Assembly (NCBI RefSeq): GCF_026810365.1 | Contig: NZ_CP113948.1 | Coordinates: 3,249,001 to 3,313,000 of the forward strand | Reading direction: 5' to 3' | Source: Flavobacterium praedii | GTDB lineage: Bacteria; Bacteroidota; Bacteroidia; Flavobacteriales; Flavobacteriaceae | Length of the DNA stretch: 64,000 nucleotides | In this document: positions 33,384 to 42,858 of the stretch, one piece after another | Numbering within the stretch: position 1 is the first letter of the stretch | How the letters are laid out: every line of letters starts with the position of its first letter | Program-made: the position numbers and the translations under genes | Notes under the pieces: generated by a model | The model's input: only the letters and a program-made list of their open reading frames with translations | What the model was told of the DNA's origin: nothing | Databases searched by the model: none

Positions 33384-34394
33384 ATGAAAATAATTGTACC
33401 AATGGCAGGACGCGGATCTCGCCTTCGCCCACATACATTAACCATTCCTAAACCTTTAATCCCAGTTGCTGGAAAACCAATTGTTCATCGATTAGTCGAG
33501 GATATTGCTGGGGTTTTAAATCAAGATATAGAAGAAATAGCCTTCGTTATTCACGAAAGTTTTGGAAAAAAAGTAGAAGAAGATTTAGTTGCAATTGCTC
33601 AAAAACTCGGTGCCAAAGGAACTATTTATTATCAAAATGAAGCACTTGGAACAGGACATGCCATTATGTGCGCCAAAGATTCGTTAAGCGGGCCGGCAGT
33701 AATTGCTTATGCCGATACTTTAATCCGTGCCAATTTTGATTTGGATGCAAATGCGGATAGTGTTATTTGGGTAAAACAAGTGGATCATCCAGAAGCTTTT
33801 GGTGTGGTAAATTTAAACGATGCCAATGAAATAATAGAATTGGTTGAAAAACCAAAGGAATTTGTTTCGGATCTTGCAGTTATCGGAATTTACTATTTTA
33901 AAGATGTGGCCGTCCTAAAAAACGAACTTCAATTAGTGATAGAAAACAACATTATTCATGGAGGTGAATATCAAATTAATGATGGAATAAAACAAATGAT
34001 GGCCAAAGGCATGATTTTTGTTCCAGGAGAAGTAGATGAGTGGATGGATTGTGGTAACAAAGATGTAACGGTTGAAACTAATTCTAGAATGCTCGGCTTT
34101 CTTCAAAACGACGGAGTGAATTTAGTGGATCCATCAGTTAAATTAGAACATTCCACCATTATTCCTCCTTGTTATATTGGGGAAAATGTTGTTTTAATAA
34201 ATTCTACTGTTGGTCCTAATGTCTCTTTAGGGGATGCTTGTCATGTTCAAAATAGCACAATACAAAACAGTTTGATACAAACACATTCGCATATTAAAAA
34301 TGCCAATTTAGACAATGCGATGATTGGTAATCATGCCAGTTTTGACGGAAATTTTAAAAACATAAGTATTGGAGATTATTCGGTTTTAGAATAA
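33384..34394 (+). CDS. Sugar-phosphate nucleotidyltransferase with left-handed beta-helix tail
   Basis: 336 residues. The N-terminal nucleotidyltransferase motif is MAGRGSRLRPHTLTIPKPL (GxGxRL...PKPL), with the metal-binding region AYADTLI and VEKPKEF. The C-terminal 80 residues (ENVVLINSTVGPNVSLGD, HVQNSTIQNS) form hexapeptide-like beta-helix turns. It makes an NDP-sugar from NTP and a sugar-1-phosphate. The glucose versus mannose specificity cannot be read. It probably supplies glycan synthesis together with the flippase. Confidence 0.85.
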   Translation: MKIIVPMAGRGSRLRPHTLTIPKPLIPVAGKPIVHRLVEDIAGVLNQDIEEIAFVIHESFGKKVEEDLVAIAQKLGAKGTIYYQNEALGTGHAIMCAKDSLSGPAVIAYADTLIRANFDLDANADSVIWVKQVDHPEAFGVVNLNDANEIIELVEKPKEFVSDLAVIGIYYFKDVAVLKNELQLVIENNIIHGGEYQINDGIKQMMAKGMIFVPGEVDEWMDCGNKDVTVETNSRMLGFLQNDGVNLVDPSVKLEHSTIIPPCYIGENVVLINSTVGPNVSLGDACHVQNSTIQNSLIQTHSHIKNANLDNAMIGNHASFDGNFKNISIGDYSVLE

Positions 34395-34421
34395 TTTGAA
34401 ATGAGTATAGTACAAAAAATT

Positions 34422-34460
34422 AAGCAGCATTTTTAAGTTTTTATTATGCTGCTTTGTTGT
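34422..34460 (+). terminator. Terminator after the nucleotidyltransferase gene
   Basis: AAGCAGCAT (34422-34430) pairs with ATGCTGCTT (34446-34454) around a 15-nt AT-rich loop, followed by TGTTG and a run of T. Confidence 0.65.
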
Positions 34461-34525
34461 TTTTTTAATTTATTTTGCACAATAAGAAATCATAACGATT
34501 TTATTTTCAAAGACTTCTTTTCTCA

Positions 34526-35878
34526 ATGATAAGTAAATGGACATACATATTCACTTTTTGGGTATTGCTAAGCAATACTTTAAGTGTATTGGCTCAAACC
34601 GAACCAGAGGAAATAATAGTGGAAAATGATAAATTCCAAGATTTTTTCTATGAGTCTATTTTTCAAAAAAGTATTGAAAATTATGATAAATCATTAGCAG
34701 CATTGGACCAATGTTTAAAAATGAAGCCCAATGAAGCTAGCATTTATTTTGAAATGGGAAAAAATTATTTAGCTTCCAAAGATTATAAAAACGCCTATTC
34801 CTCCTTTGAACATGCTACACAAATAGATCCTACAAATAAATGGTTTTGGGTAGGAATGTATGATGTATGTTATGAAACCAAAGATTTCAATCAAGCCATT
34901 ATCATTGTTAATAAAATCATTCCTTTTGATGCAGAATACAAGGAAGATTTAGTTTCACTTTACATGGCAACCAAACAATATGACAAAGCATTAGTTGGAA
35001 TTAATGAATTGAATGAAAAAGTTGGAAAAACCGAGAGAAGAGAAATGTATAAATTGGAAATCCTCTCGGAAGGAAAATTTCAAAATTCTGAAATTGATAA
35101 TTTAAATGCACTGATTGATAAAAACCCAAAAGAAGAATCCAATTACATTGCATTGATTTTTTTATATTCTAATAATAATGAAGAAACTAAAGCACAGGAA
35201 GTTGCTAAACAATTGGAAAAAGCAATTCCGGAATCGGTTTGGGCACAAGTAAGTTTATTTAAAAATTATCTCGAAAATAATGACGGTACCAATGCAGTAA
35301 AATCGATGAATATAGTTTTGGCAAGTCCTAAAATTGATTCGAAGATTAAACATAGAATTCTGAATGAATTTTTACTTTTCACCAATACAAATCCTCAATT
35401 TATTCCAGATTTGGATGCCGCAATTGGGTATTTTGAAAACGACAAAGAGATAAATGTAGCTAAAGAAATAGGCAAGTTTTTTCACAATAAAAAACAATGG
35501 GAAAAGGCGATTAAATATTATGATTTATCAGCAAAAAATAATTCAGAAATTGATTTAGAAACCAACTTGCTTTGGCTTCAAGCCAATACAGAACTTAAAC
35601 AGTTTGAACCCGTAGTCAAAAAAGCAATGGCAATGATAGATAGCTATCCATCCGAACCGCAGTTTTATTATTATGCTGGAATGGCCAACAATCAGTTGAA
35701 ATTGTTCAAGAAAGCCAAGGAAATACTTGAAATGGGAATGGATTATGTAGTAGATAATCAAAGTTTAGAAATCAATTTTAATATACAACTTGGTGAAGCC
35801 TACAGTGGTTTAGGAGATACTACCAAAAAAGAATTATATTTTAATAATGCCAATCAATTAATAAAAGGAAAAAAATAA
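34526..35878 (+). CDS. Secreted or periplasmic TPR protein
   Basis: 450 residues with a cleavable signal peptide (residues 1-24, ending VLAQ). TPR helices run from about residue 45 to the C-terminus, for example SIYFEMGKNYLASKDYKNAY and FYYYAGMANNQLKLFKKAKE (consensus W/Y-x2-G-x2-Y spacing). It is a probable scaffold in the envelope. Its stop overlaps the DUF4292 start by 1 bp, so these genes are in one operon with the EnvC-like genes. Confidence 0.82.
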   Translation: MISKWTYIFTFWVLLSNTLSVLAQTEPEEIIVENDKFQDFFYESIFQKSIENYDKSLAALDQCLKMKPNEASIYFEMGKNYLASKDYKNAYSSFEHATQIDPTNKWFWVGMYDVCYETKDFNQAIIIVNKIIPFDAEYKEDLVSLYMATKQYDKALVGINELNEKVGKTERREMYKLEILSEGKFQNSEIDNLNALIDKNPKEESNYIALIFLYSNNNEETKAQEVAKQLEKAIPESVWAQVSLFKNYLENNDGTNAVKSMNIVLASPKIDSKIKHRILNEFLLFTNTNPQFIPDLDAAIGYFENDKEINVAKEIGKFFHNKKQWEKAIKYYDLSAKNNSEIDLETNLLWLQANTELKQFEPVVKKAMAMIDSYPSEPQFYYYAGMANNQLKLFKKAKEILEMGMDYVVDNQSLEINFNIQLGEAYSGLGDTTKKELYFNNANQLIKGKK

Positions 35879-36681
35879 TGAATCGATTTTTAGTAAGAGT
35901 ACTTTTTGTTTTTATGATTTGTTTGAGTAGTTCACTAACATTAGTGTCCTGTAAAGCAAAAGCAAAAGTGGTAAAAGAAAACAAAAGTGAAGACACAAAT
36001 CGCATGACAGCGGAGCGAATTATTAAGAAACATTATAACAATAGCAATGAGTTTTCTACCTTATACATTAAATCAAATGTAAAATACAGTGACGAAAAAC
36101 AGTCACAAAATGTTACTGCCGAAATCAAGATAAAGAAAAACGAACAAATTTTGGTAAGCATCCGTTTCCTAGGAATTACCATGGCCAAAGCTTTAATAAC
36201 CCCAACGATGGTTAGTTATTACGAAAAAATCGGAGGCACTTATTTTGAAGGTGATTTTAGTTCCTTGAGTCAATGGTTAGGAACCGATTTGGATTTTTAT
36301 AAAGTTCAAAATATGTTAATTGGCCAAGCTATGGACGATTTAACCAAAGGAAATTACCAAGACTCTTTAGTCGAACAGTCTTATCGATTAGAAGAGATTT
36401 CTAAAAATGATGTAAAAAAATATTTCTTTTTTGACACCGGAAAATTTTTATTAAACAAGCAAGAAATAGCACAAATTACTCAAAATAGAAAGATGGATGT
36501 TTCCTATTCCGATTTCAAAATGTATAATGATTCTTCATTTCCTTCCTCTATTTTTATAACGGCAGAACAAGACAAAGGGAAAACAGAAATTAATATGACT
36601 TACAATGCAATTACCTTAAATGAAGAACTTTCTTTCCCTTATAATGTGCCAAATGGTTATAAACGAATTTTAATTAAGTAA
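35878..36681 (+). CDS. DUF4292 lipoprotein
   Basis: 267 residues. The signal peptide ends in the lipobox LVSC (Cys about 26), so it is an outer-membrane or inner-membrane lipoprotein. The mature part is beta-rich (SNVKYSDEKQSQNVTAEIKI, in parts; ILVSIRFLGITMAKALITP), similar to LolA/LolB-like folds reported for DUF4292. It lies between the TPR protein and the first EnvC-like gene, and all could act in envelope biogenesis. The molecular role is unknown. Confidence 0.82.
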   Translation: MNRFLVRVLFVFMICLSSSLTLVSCKAKAKVVKENKSEDTNRMTAERIIKKHYNNSNEFSTLYIKSNVKYSDEKQSQNVTAEIKIKKNEQILVSIRFLGITMAKALITPTMVSYYEKIGGTYFEGDFSSLSQWLGTDLDFYKVQNMLIGQAMDDLTKGNYQDSLVEQSYRLEEISKNDVKKYFFFDTGKFLLNKQEIAQITQNRKMDVSYSDFKMYNDSSFPSSIFITAEQDKGKTEINMTYNAITLNEELSFPYNVPNGYKRILIK

Positions 36682-36704
36682 ATTTGAACAAACATATTTG
36701 TACG

Positions 36705-37949
36705 ATGCAAAAATTTCTCTTAAGTCTGTTTTTTATAAGTCTGACCTCCGTAATATGGGGACAAGAAACGCAACAAGAAAAACTGGAAAAACGCAAAGCC
36801 GAAATTCAACAAGAAATTTTGGCCAATGAAAAACTATTACAATCGGTAAAGAAAAAAGAAAAATCGGCAGTTAATGTGATAATTTTACAAAGCAATAAAA
36901 TAAAATTAAAAGAAAAATTGATTCATACTACAGAGAAACAAACTAAGATTCTTAGTAATGACATGTATGTTAATCAAATTAAAATCAACAAGTTGAATCG
37001 AGAATTGGTAATTCTAAAGGAAGATTACGCCAAGATGATTGTCAAGTCCTATAAAAGCAGATCGGAACAAAGTCGTGCTATGTTTTTATTGTCTTCAGAA
37101 AATTTTTTACAAGCCTACAAAAGAGCGCAGTATATGAAACAATATACAAGTTTTAGAAAGATACAAGGCGAAGAAATTAAATCCAAAACCAACGAACTTT
37201 TAGGATATAATGATAGACTTAACATTCAAAAAATAGCCAAAAAGAAATTATTAGCCGAAAACACTAAAGAGAAATTGTCTCTTGAAATTGAAAAGAAAAA
37301 ACAATTAAAGTTGGTTAATGCCATCAAAAAAGACAAGAAAAAAATTACTGCCGAAATTAAAAGAAAGCAGCAAGAATCGCGAGCTATTGACCGACAAATT
37401 GATCGATTAATACGAGAGGCCATTGCCGAAGCCAATAGAAAAGCGGCAACCGAAAATGCCAAAGCAAATCCAAATGCTCCAGTTGTAGCTTATACATCTT
37501 CAAGGATTATATTAACGGCTGAGTCTAAAATATTGGCAGATAATTTTAGAGCGAACAGAGGTAAATTGCCTTGGCCAGTTGAGAAAGGTTTTGTTTCACT
37601 TGGATTTGGTGATCAGCCACATCCCGTTTATCCAAGTCTAGTTATTCACAATAGTGGCGTGGAAATCACTACAGATCAAGGTTCAAATGCCAGAGCAGTT
37701 TTTGGTGGCGAAGTAACTAGCGTAATTGTTTTGTCTCCTGTGAATAAAGCAGTAATGATTCAACATGGGGATTGCTTCACAGTATATCAAAATCTATCTT
37801 CTGTTTTTGTGAGCAAAGGTGATAAAGTAAGTATCAAACAAAGTTTAGGGAAGATAAGAACCAACGGAGAAGGAAAAACAATTTTAAAGTTCACAATTTC
37901 ACAAAACACAACCTATAACAACCCTGCTTCTTGGTTGTATAATATGTAA
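36705..37949 (+). CDS. EnvC-like murein hydrolase activator, paralogue 1
   Basis: 414 residues from the ATG at 36705 (the TTG at 36684 precedes a less good signal peptide). Signal peptide 1-19, a long coiled coil (about 20-245), then a C-terminal LytM/M23 domain. The metal site looks degenerate: the H-x3-D place reads HNSGVE and the final H-x-H place reads YQNLS. This resembles E. coli EnvC, which activates amidases and does not cleave peptidoglycan itself. A role in cell separation is inferred. A close paralogue follows. Confidence 0.85.
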   Translation: MQKFLLSLFFISLTSVIWGQETQQEKLEKRKAEIQQEILANEKLLQSVKKKEKSAVNVIILQSNKIKLKEKLIHTTEKQTKILSNDMYVNQIKINKLNRELVILKEDYAKMIVKSYKSRSEQSRAMFLLSSENFLQAYKRAQYMKQYTSFRKIQGEEIKSKTNELLGYNDRLNIQKIAKKKLLAENTKEKLSLEIEKKKQLKLVNAIKKDKKKITAEIKRKQQESRAIDRQIDRLIREAIAEANRKAATENAKANPNAPVVAYTSSRIILTAESKILADNFRANRGKLPWPVEKGFVSLGFGDQPHPVYPSLVIHNSGVEITTDQGSNARAVFGGEVTSVIVLSPVNKAVMIQHGDCFTVYQNLSSVFVSKGDKVSIKQSLGKIRTNGEGKTILKFTISQNTTYNNPASWLYNM

Positions 37950-37970
37950 TTTCATGTAAACTAAATAAGA

Positions 37971-38001
37971 GCACTATTTTTTTGAAATGAGAAAATAGTG
38001 C
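37971..38001 (+). terminator. Hairpin between the two EnvC-like genes
   Basis: GCACTATTTT (37971-37980) pairs with AAAATAGTGC (37992-38001), followed by AGTTTTATTATT. It probably ends the upstream operon, as the next gene has its own -7 box. Confidence 0.6.
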
Positions 38002-38024
38002 AGTTTTATTATTAAATCATTCAT

Positions 38025-38032
38025 TAAGTTTG
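38025..38032 (+). promoter_or_regulatory. Promoter -7 box of EnvC-like paralogue 2
   Basis: TAAGTTTG matches TAnnTTTG and lies 18 nt before the ATG at 38051. Confidence 0.45.
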
Positions 38033-38050
38033 CACCATATATAATCTAAT

Positions 38051-39481
38051 ATGTTAAAATATTTTCTAAGTTTTGTTTTTCTAATTTCAACATCTGCAAT
38101 TTTTTCTCAGGTCAATCAACAAAAAAAATTAGAAGAAAGAAAAGCTAAAATTCAACAAGAAATTCGTGAAAACGAAACCAAACTTCAATCCGTTAAGAAG
38201 AAAGAAAAAACAGCTACCAAAGCGATTGTTTTACAAAGCAATAAAATTAAACTTAAAGAAGAATTAATTGCCACTACAGAAAAACAAACCAAATTATTAG
38301 GAAACTCAATAGTTGTCAATCAATCTCAAATTGATAAATTAGAACAAGAGCTTAAGTCACTCAAAGAGGATTATGCCAAAATGATAGTTCAATCTTATAA
38401 AAGCCGTTCTGAAGAAAGTCGAGCTATGTTTTTATTGTCTTCCGAAAGTTTTTTGCAGGCATACAAAAGAGCTCAGTATATGAAACAATATACGAATTAC
38501 AGACGCATTCAAGGCGAAGAAATTTTTTCTAAAACAAACGTATTATATACTTTTAATGCCAAATTGGATGTTCAAAAAAGTGCCAAAGAGCAACTTATTA
38601 CTGAAAACGAAAAAGAAAAATTGTCTTTGGAAAAAGAGAAACAAGAACAACAAAAATTAGTTGAAACATTAAAAAAAGACAAAAATAAAATTCTAGCCGA
38701 AATCAAAAAAAGGCAAAAAGAGGCCAAATCGATTGATAATAAAATTGATAAATTAATTAGAGAAGCTATTGCAGAAGCCAATAGAAAGGCCGCTAGAGAA
38801 AAAGCCGCTAAGGAAAAAGCGAAAGCGGATGCGATAGTCAAAGCCAACGCAATTGCCAAAGCCAAAGCAATAGAAAAAGCAAAAGCTATAGCCGCTGCCA
38901 ATGCTGCTGCTGCTGCCAAAGCCAAAGCCAATTCCAAACCAATTCCAAAACCAATTCCAATACCGAAGGATGTCGCCATTGCCATCGCCAAAGTGGATCC
39001 TGTAGTTGTAGCAAAAGCCGCAGTTTCATCTACCAAAATGGAATTAACATCAGATGGTAAAATTGATTCAGACAGCTTTAAAGCCAACAAAGGAAAACTC
39101 CCTTGGCCTGTTGAAAGTGGTTTTGTCTCCATGGGATATGGAGATCAAGCACACCCAGTGTATAAATCATTAGTAATTCACAATAGCGGACTGGAATTTT
39201 CCACCAGTTCTGGTGCAAATGCAAGGGCTGTTTTTTTAGGAATAGTAAATAGTGTCATCGTAATTTCTCCGGTAAATAAAGTAGTTATGTTACAGCATGG
39301 AGACTTTTTTACAATATATCAAAACTTGATATCAGTTAATGTAAGTAAAGGGGATAAAGTAACAGCGAGACAAAGTTTAGGAAGAATAAAAACAAATGGA
39401 GATGGAAGAACAATATTAAAATTTGCAATCACTCAAAACACGACATACACCAATCCAAGAACTTGGCTGTCGCCTAAATAG
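38051..39481 (+). CDS. EnvC-like protein, paralogue 2, with Ala/Lys-rich linker
   Basis: 476 residues. The layout equals that of the preceding gene (signal peptide, coiled coil, degenerate LytM domain with HNSGLE and YQNLI), and long stretches are near-identical (KSRSEESRAMFLLSSESFLQ). The difference is a low-complexity linker at about residues 246-326 built of K-A-x-A steps and a Pro/Ile/Lys stretch, about 60 residues longer than in paralogue 1. It probably arose by tandem duplication and later linker expansion. It is likely a second amidase activator with longer reach. Confidence 0.83.
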   Translation: MLKYFLSFVFLISTSAIFSQVNQQKKLEERKAKIQQEIRENETKLQSVKKKEKTATKAIVLQSNKIKLKEELIATTEKQTKLLGNSIVVNQSQIDKLEQELKSLKEDYAKMIVQSYKSRSEESRAMFLLSSESFLQAYKRAQYMKQYTNYRRIQGEEIFSKTNVLYTFNAKLDVQKSAKEQLITENEKEKLSLEKEKQEQQKLVETLKKDKNKILAEIKKRQKEAKSIDNKIDKLIREAIAEANRKAAREKAAKEKAKADAIVKANAIAKAKAIEKAKAIAAANAAAAAKAKANSKPIPKPIPIPKDVAIAIAKVDPVVVAKAAVSSTKMELTSDGKIDSDSFKANKGKLPWPVESGFVSMGYGDQAHPVYKSLVIHNSGLEFSTSSGANARAVFLGIVNSVIVISPVNKVVMLQHGDFFTIYQNLISVNVSKGDKVTARQSLGRIKTNGDGRTILKFAITQNTTYTNPRTWLSPK

Positions 39482-39528
39482 AAGGAATAATTTAATAAAA
39501 TTTAAAGAGTCTTCTAAAAAATTAAAAT

Positions 39529-39536
39529 TATATTTG
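39529..39536 (+). promoter_or_regulatory. Promoter -7 box TATATTTG before leader repeat copy 3
   Basis: An exact TAnnTTTG match and the same octamer as at 4029-4036. It lies 14 nt before the conserved TATGAAAT of the leader (17 nt at the other locus). Confidence 0.5.
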
Positions 39537-39550
39537 ATAAAATTTAAAAT

Positions 39551-39644
39551 TATGAAATGAGCATGACCGTGTATTGGTAACAAACACCAATGACGATATG
39601 CGAATTACATATGACCAATAAAAAACAATAAATATCTACATATG
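39551..39644 (+). repeat. Leader repeat, copy 3
   Basis: It shares TATGAAAT, CATGAC, GT, TTGGTAACAAACACC-like and AATGACGAT with 4054-4098, and CATAT, AAAACAATA, TATCT and TATG with the 3' half before the ATG at 4167. It ends at the start codon of the Bax-inhibitor gene (39642). It lacks the 35-nt GC-rich insertion of copy 1. Confidence 0.6.
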
Positions 39645-40403
39645 AATTCGAATAACCCTTTTTTAAATAACAAAACATTTTCAACTGCTGTTTCTAGAAA
39701 AGACGAAGTACATCAAGCAACAATTATAGATGTCAATCAAGACATGACAGTTGCTGGAACCATCAACAGAAGTTTAATCCTTTTTTTATTACTTATTGCT
39801 TCTGCAACTGTAATTTGGTGGGCTACTTTTAATGGAATGAACCCGATTGTTCCTGCATTTGGAGGCGCCATTGTTGGGTTGATTTTAGTAGTAATCGCCG
39901 CTTTTAAACCACAATATTCCGCCTATTTAGCTCCAGGTTACGCCTTGTTCGAAGGGTTGTTTATCGGGGGTGTTTCGGCTATTTTTGAAGTTCAATATCC
40001 TGGCATAGTAACACAAGCTGTTGGGGCTACATTTGTTACTTTTGCGGTTTGTTTGGGATTGTATAAATATAAAATAGTAAAAGTAACAGAGCAATTCAAA
40101 TCAGTTGTAATGGCGGCCACTCTTGCTATTGCCACTTATTATTTAATTTCTTGGATATTTTCTATGTTTACAAGTTTTACTCCTGTACATTATGGAAATT
40201 CTATGATGAGTATTGGGATTAGTGTTTTTGTAATTGTAATTGCTGCTTTAAACTTGTTTTTGGATTTTGATAGAATCGAAAAAGGAGCAGAGCAAAAAAT
40301 GCCAAAATACATGGAATGGTATGGAGCAATGGGATTAATGATCACATTAGTTTGGTTGTATATTGAATTTTTAAGATTGCTTTCAAAATTATCGAAAAAA
40401 TAA
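39642..40403 (+). CDS. Bax inhibitor-1/YccA family membrane protein
   Basis: 253 residues with a polar N-terminus of about 40 residues and seven transmembrane helices. The family marks are APGYALFEGLFIGGVSAIFE (middle helices) and the C-terminal WYGAMGLMITLVWLYIEFLRL (in parts) with conserved acidic residues. Members act in calcium leak (YetJ) or membrane protein quality control (YccA). It is preceded by a repeated leader and followed by an intrinsic terminator, so it is a single-gene unit. Confidence 0.9.
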   Translation: MNSNNPFLNNKTFSTAVSRKDEVHQATIIDVNQDMTVAGTINRSLILFLLLIASATVIWWATFNGMNPIVPAFGGAIVGLILVVIAAFKPQYSAYLAPGYALFEGLFIGGVSAIFEVQYPGIVTQAVGATFVTFAVCLGLYKYKIVKVTEQFKSVVMAATLAIATYYLISWIFSMFTSFTPVHYGNSMMSIGISVFVIVIAALNLFLDFDRIEKGAEQKMPKYMEWYGAMGLMITLVWLYIEFLRLLSKLSKK

Positions 40404-40431
40404 AATGTAGCAATTGTTTTTATATAATGAT

Positions 40432-40460
40432 GCCCTTCCAAAAGAAGGGTATTTTTTTTT
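40432..40460 (+). terminator. Terminator after the Bax-inhibitor gene
   Basis: CCCTTC and GAAGGG pair around CAAAA, followed by TATTTTTTTTT. Confidence 0.85.
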
Positions 40461-40542
40461 GATACTAAAGCATTTTATATACTGTATAGTTTCAATGTAT
40501 CATTTTATATTAGGATAAAAGGGATTGTAGCTATCAAATCAT

Positions 40543-40550
40543 TAAATTTG
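40543..40550 (+). promoter_or_regulatory. hflX promoter -7 box
   Basis: TAAATTTG matches TAnnTTTG, 17 nt before the ATG at 40568; a TTG lies 15 nt further upstream. Confidence 0.45.
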
Positions 40551-40567
40551 TATTCTTATTTAAAGAC

Positions 40568-41812
40568 ATGTTAGAAAAAGAAACAATAAATTTCGAGAAA
40601 ACGGCTATTGTTGGTATAGTTACACAAAACCAAAGCGAAGAGAAACTCAATGAATATCTTGATGAATTGGAGTTTTTGACGTTTACCGCAGGTGGAGAAG
40701 TGGTCAAGCGCTTTTCACAGAAGATGGAACGTCCGAATCCTAAAACTTTTGTTGGAACCGGAAAACTGGAAGAAATTTGTCTTTTTGTAAAAGAGAATGA
40801 CATTTCAACTTTAGTATTTGATGACGAATTGTCTCCGTCTCAACAAAAGAATATTTCTAAGATTATCGATTGCAAAATTTTAGATCGTACACATCTAATA
40901 CTTGATATTTTTGCTCAAAGGGCCGAAACTTCTTATGCTAGAACTCAAGTAGAGCTAGCACAATGTCAATATTTGTTACCCCGACTTTCTGGAATGTGGA
41001 CGCACTTGGAGCGTCAAAAAGGGGGTATCGGGATGCGTGGACCTGGAGAAACAGAGATTGAAACGGATAGACGTATTGTGCGTGATCGTATAGCGTTATT
41101 GAAAGAAAAGATTAAAACTATCGACAAACAAATGGGTGTGCAACGAAGTAATCGTGGCGCAATGGTTCGTGTTGCTTTGGTAGGATATACCAATGTTGGA
41201 AAATCAACATTGATGAATGCCGTTGGGAAAAGTGATGTTTTTGTAGAGAACAAACTTTTTGCAACTTTGGACACGACCGTTCGAAAAGTGGTTATTAAAA
41301 ACTTACCTTTCTTGCTTTCGGATACCGTTGGTTTTATTCGAAAATTACCTACACAATTGGTAGATTCTTTTAAGAGTACATTGGATGAAGTTCGGGAAGC
41401 CGATTTGTTATTGCACGTTGTTGATATTTCACATCCTGAATTTGAAGATCATATAGAATCTGTAAACCAAACCTTGATGGATATTAAAGCCAATGATAAA
41501 CCGGTTATTATGGTTTTCAATAAAATAGATGCCTACAAACATTTGACCATTGACGAAGATGATTTAATGACAGAAAAAACACCGAGACATTTTACATTGG
41601 AGGAATGGAAACAAACATGGATGCACCGATTGGGTGGAGAAAAAGCTTTGTTTATTTCGGCAACAAATAAAGAAAATTTCGAAGAATTCAGAGAACGTGT
41701 TTATGAAGCTGTTCGACAAATACACATTACCCGTTTTCCATACAATAAGTTTTTATATCCTGATTATAAAGATGCAGTAGAGAAAGAAGAGAATGTTGAT
41801 CAAGATGAATAA
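40568..41812 (+). CDS. hflX: GTPase HflX
   Basis: 414 residues. The N-terminal HflX domain has FVGTGKLEEI and LSGMWTHLERQKGGIGMRGPGE (in parts), the Gly-rich linker typical of HflX. The GTPase domain has G1 GYTNVGKST (about 206), the T in the switch region, DTVGF (G3) and NKIDA (G4). It binds ribosomes and helps rescue stalled or heat-damaged 70S particles. The C-terminus ends acidic. It has its own promoter and a perfect bidirectional terminator. Confidence 0.96.
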   Translation: MLEKETINFEKTAIVGIVTQNQSEEKLNEYLDELEFLTFTAGGEVVKRFSQKMERPNPKTFVGTGKLEEICLFVKENDISTLVFDDELSPSQQKNISKIIDCKILDRTHLILDIFAQRAETSYARTQVELAQCQYLLPRLSGMWTHLERQKGGIGMRGPGETEIETDRRIVRDRIALLKEKIKTIDKQMGVQRSNRGAMVRVALVGYTNVGKSTLMNAVGKSDVFVENKLFATLDTTVRKVVIKNLPFLLSDTVGFIRKLPTQLVDSFKSTLDEVREADLLLHVVDISHPEFEDHIESVNQTLMDIKANDKPVIMVFNKIDAYKHLTIDEDDLMTEKTPRHFTLEEWKQTWMHRLGGEKALFISATNKENFEEFRERVYEAVRQIHITRFPYNKFLYPDYKDAVEKEENVDQDE

Positions 41813-41850
41813 AAAAAGACCTTTTAGTAATTGCTAAAAGGTCTTTTTTT
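41811..41850. terminator. Bidirectional terminator between hflX and the DUF3078 gene
   Basis: A perfect 17-bp stem (41811-41827 with 41834-41850) with A and T tracts at both ends, overlapping the hflX stop codon. Confidence 0.88.
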
Positions 41851-41853
41851 TGT

Positions 41854-42783
41854 TTAAAAATTGTAGTTTAAAGCCACGCCAAACACTTCTTTGGTTTGAA
41901 AACCAGCAAAAGCATCGTCATCATAAATCGCTTGGAAATTAAAATTTGCTGATAATACTTTGTTGATTTTCATCAAAATTATCAAGCTGTAATTGATGTC
42001 AATATTTTGAGGTTTTTCTAAATAATTGGAATATAAATTCAAAAGATTTTCCGCACTTACGTTTTCCATTATATTAAATTTATAGTAAGCTGTAGCATTG
42101 AATCCCAATTGATACAACATGCTTTTGTTGGCATCTACTCCAAAATAGGAGCCATCTACATAACCCGGAATTGAAGTATAGCGGCTATTTACAAAAGTGA
42201 ATTTGGAGGTTAGAGGAGCCAGATTAATTTTAAAATTCTCATTCTTTTTCCAATACATTCCAGGACCAACAAGCAAATACCCTGGAGACATAAATTTGGT
42301 GTTTTCTTCTCTTATTTCTGCACCATTTACATCTTTGTCATACAAAAAACCTCTCGTAAATTGGGACCTGAAATTGACTAAAAACGAATAATACCAATAG
42401 CTTTTGGTTTTTTTGGCTACAATTGAATTGATTTCGAGTTGATCATCGGTTTTCTTTTCAAAACTGGAATTTTGTGTTTGTAATAAACCATAGGAAGCCA
42501 GAATTCTGTTTTCCCAGGTATAATCATCTTTTTTGTAATCAATTTTATAATCGAGACCAAGATTACCTGAGAAGCTATTCTCTCCACCGGCAATCCAGTT
42601 ATTGAAGCTGGCTTGATTAAATAGAAATGTAACTTTTCCTTTTGACTTCCAGCCATTTTTAATGGTATCGTCTATGGTTTTTGCTGCATCTTCTGTTTTT
42701 TTTATTAGATCTTTTTCAGCAGATTGAGCAGTAATCAAAGTTGAAAGGGGAAACAGACATATTAATAGAATTAGTTTTTTCAT
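41854..42783 (-). CDS. DUF3078 outer-membrane-like protein
   Basis: 309 residues with a signal peptide (1-19, ending ITAQ). The DUF3078 marks are FNQASFNNWIAGGENSFS (about 54-71) and repeated amphipathic strands (TWENRILASYGLLQ, YWYYSFLVNFRSQF, FGVALNYNF). The C-terminal Phe and alternating pattern suggest an outer-membrane beta barrel. The gene is the last of a SUF-adjacent minus-strand set but has its own -7 box (42806-42813). The function is unknown. Confidence 0.82.
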   Translation of the reverse strand: MKKLILLICLFPLSTLITAQSAEKDLIKKTEDAAKTIDDTIKNGWKSKGKVTFLFNQASFNNWIAGGENSFSGNLGLDYKIDYKKDDYTWENRILASYGLLQTQNSSFEKKTDDQLEINSIVAKKTKSYWYYSFLVNFRSQFTRGFLYDKDVNGAEIREENTKFMSPGYLLVGPGMYWKKNENFKINLAPLTSKFTFVNSRYTSIPGYVDGSYFGVDANKSMLYQLGFNATAYYKFNIMENVSAENLLNLYSNYLEKPQNIDINYSLIILMKINKVLSANFNFQAIYDDDAFAGFQTKEVFGVALNYNF

Positions 42784-42805
42784 TGTAAGAGTATTAGTTG
42801 TAATA

Positions 42806-42813
42806 CAAATATA
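42806..42813 (-). promoter_or_regulatory. DUF3078 gene promoter -7 box
   Basis: The minus strand reads TATATTTG, an exact TAnnTTTG match, 22 nt before the ATG at 42783. Confidence 0.5.
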
Positions 42814-42858
42814 ATAAAAAGAATAAAACGTTAAATGTCAGGTGGTTAAAAAATAAAA

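Noticed and set aside
38572..39132. 186-codon minus-strand ORF of Ala/Leu/Ser-rich sequence
   Set aside because: It is the antisense image of the coiled-coil and Ala/Lys-rich linker of the EnvC-like gene; the composition is explained by that gene.
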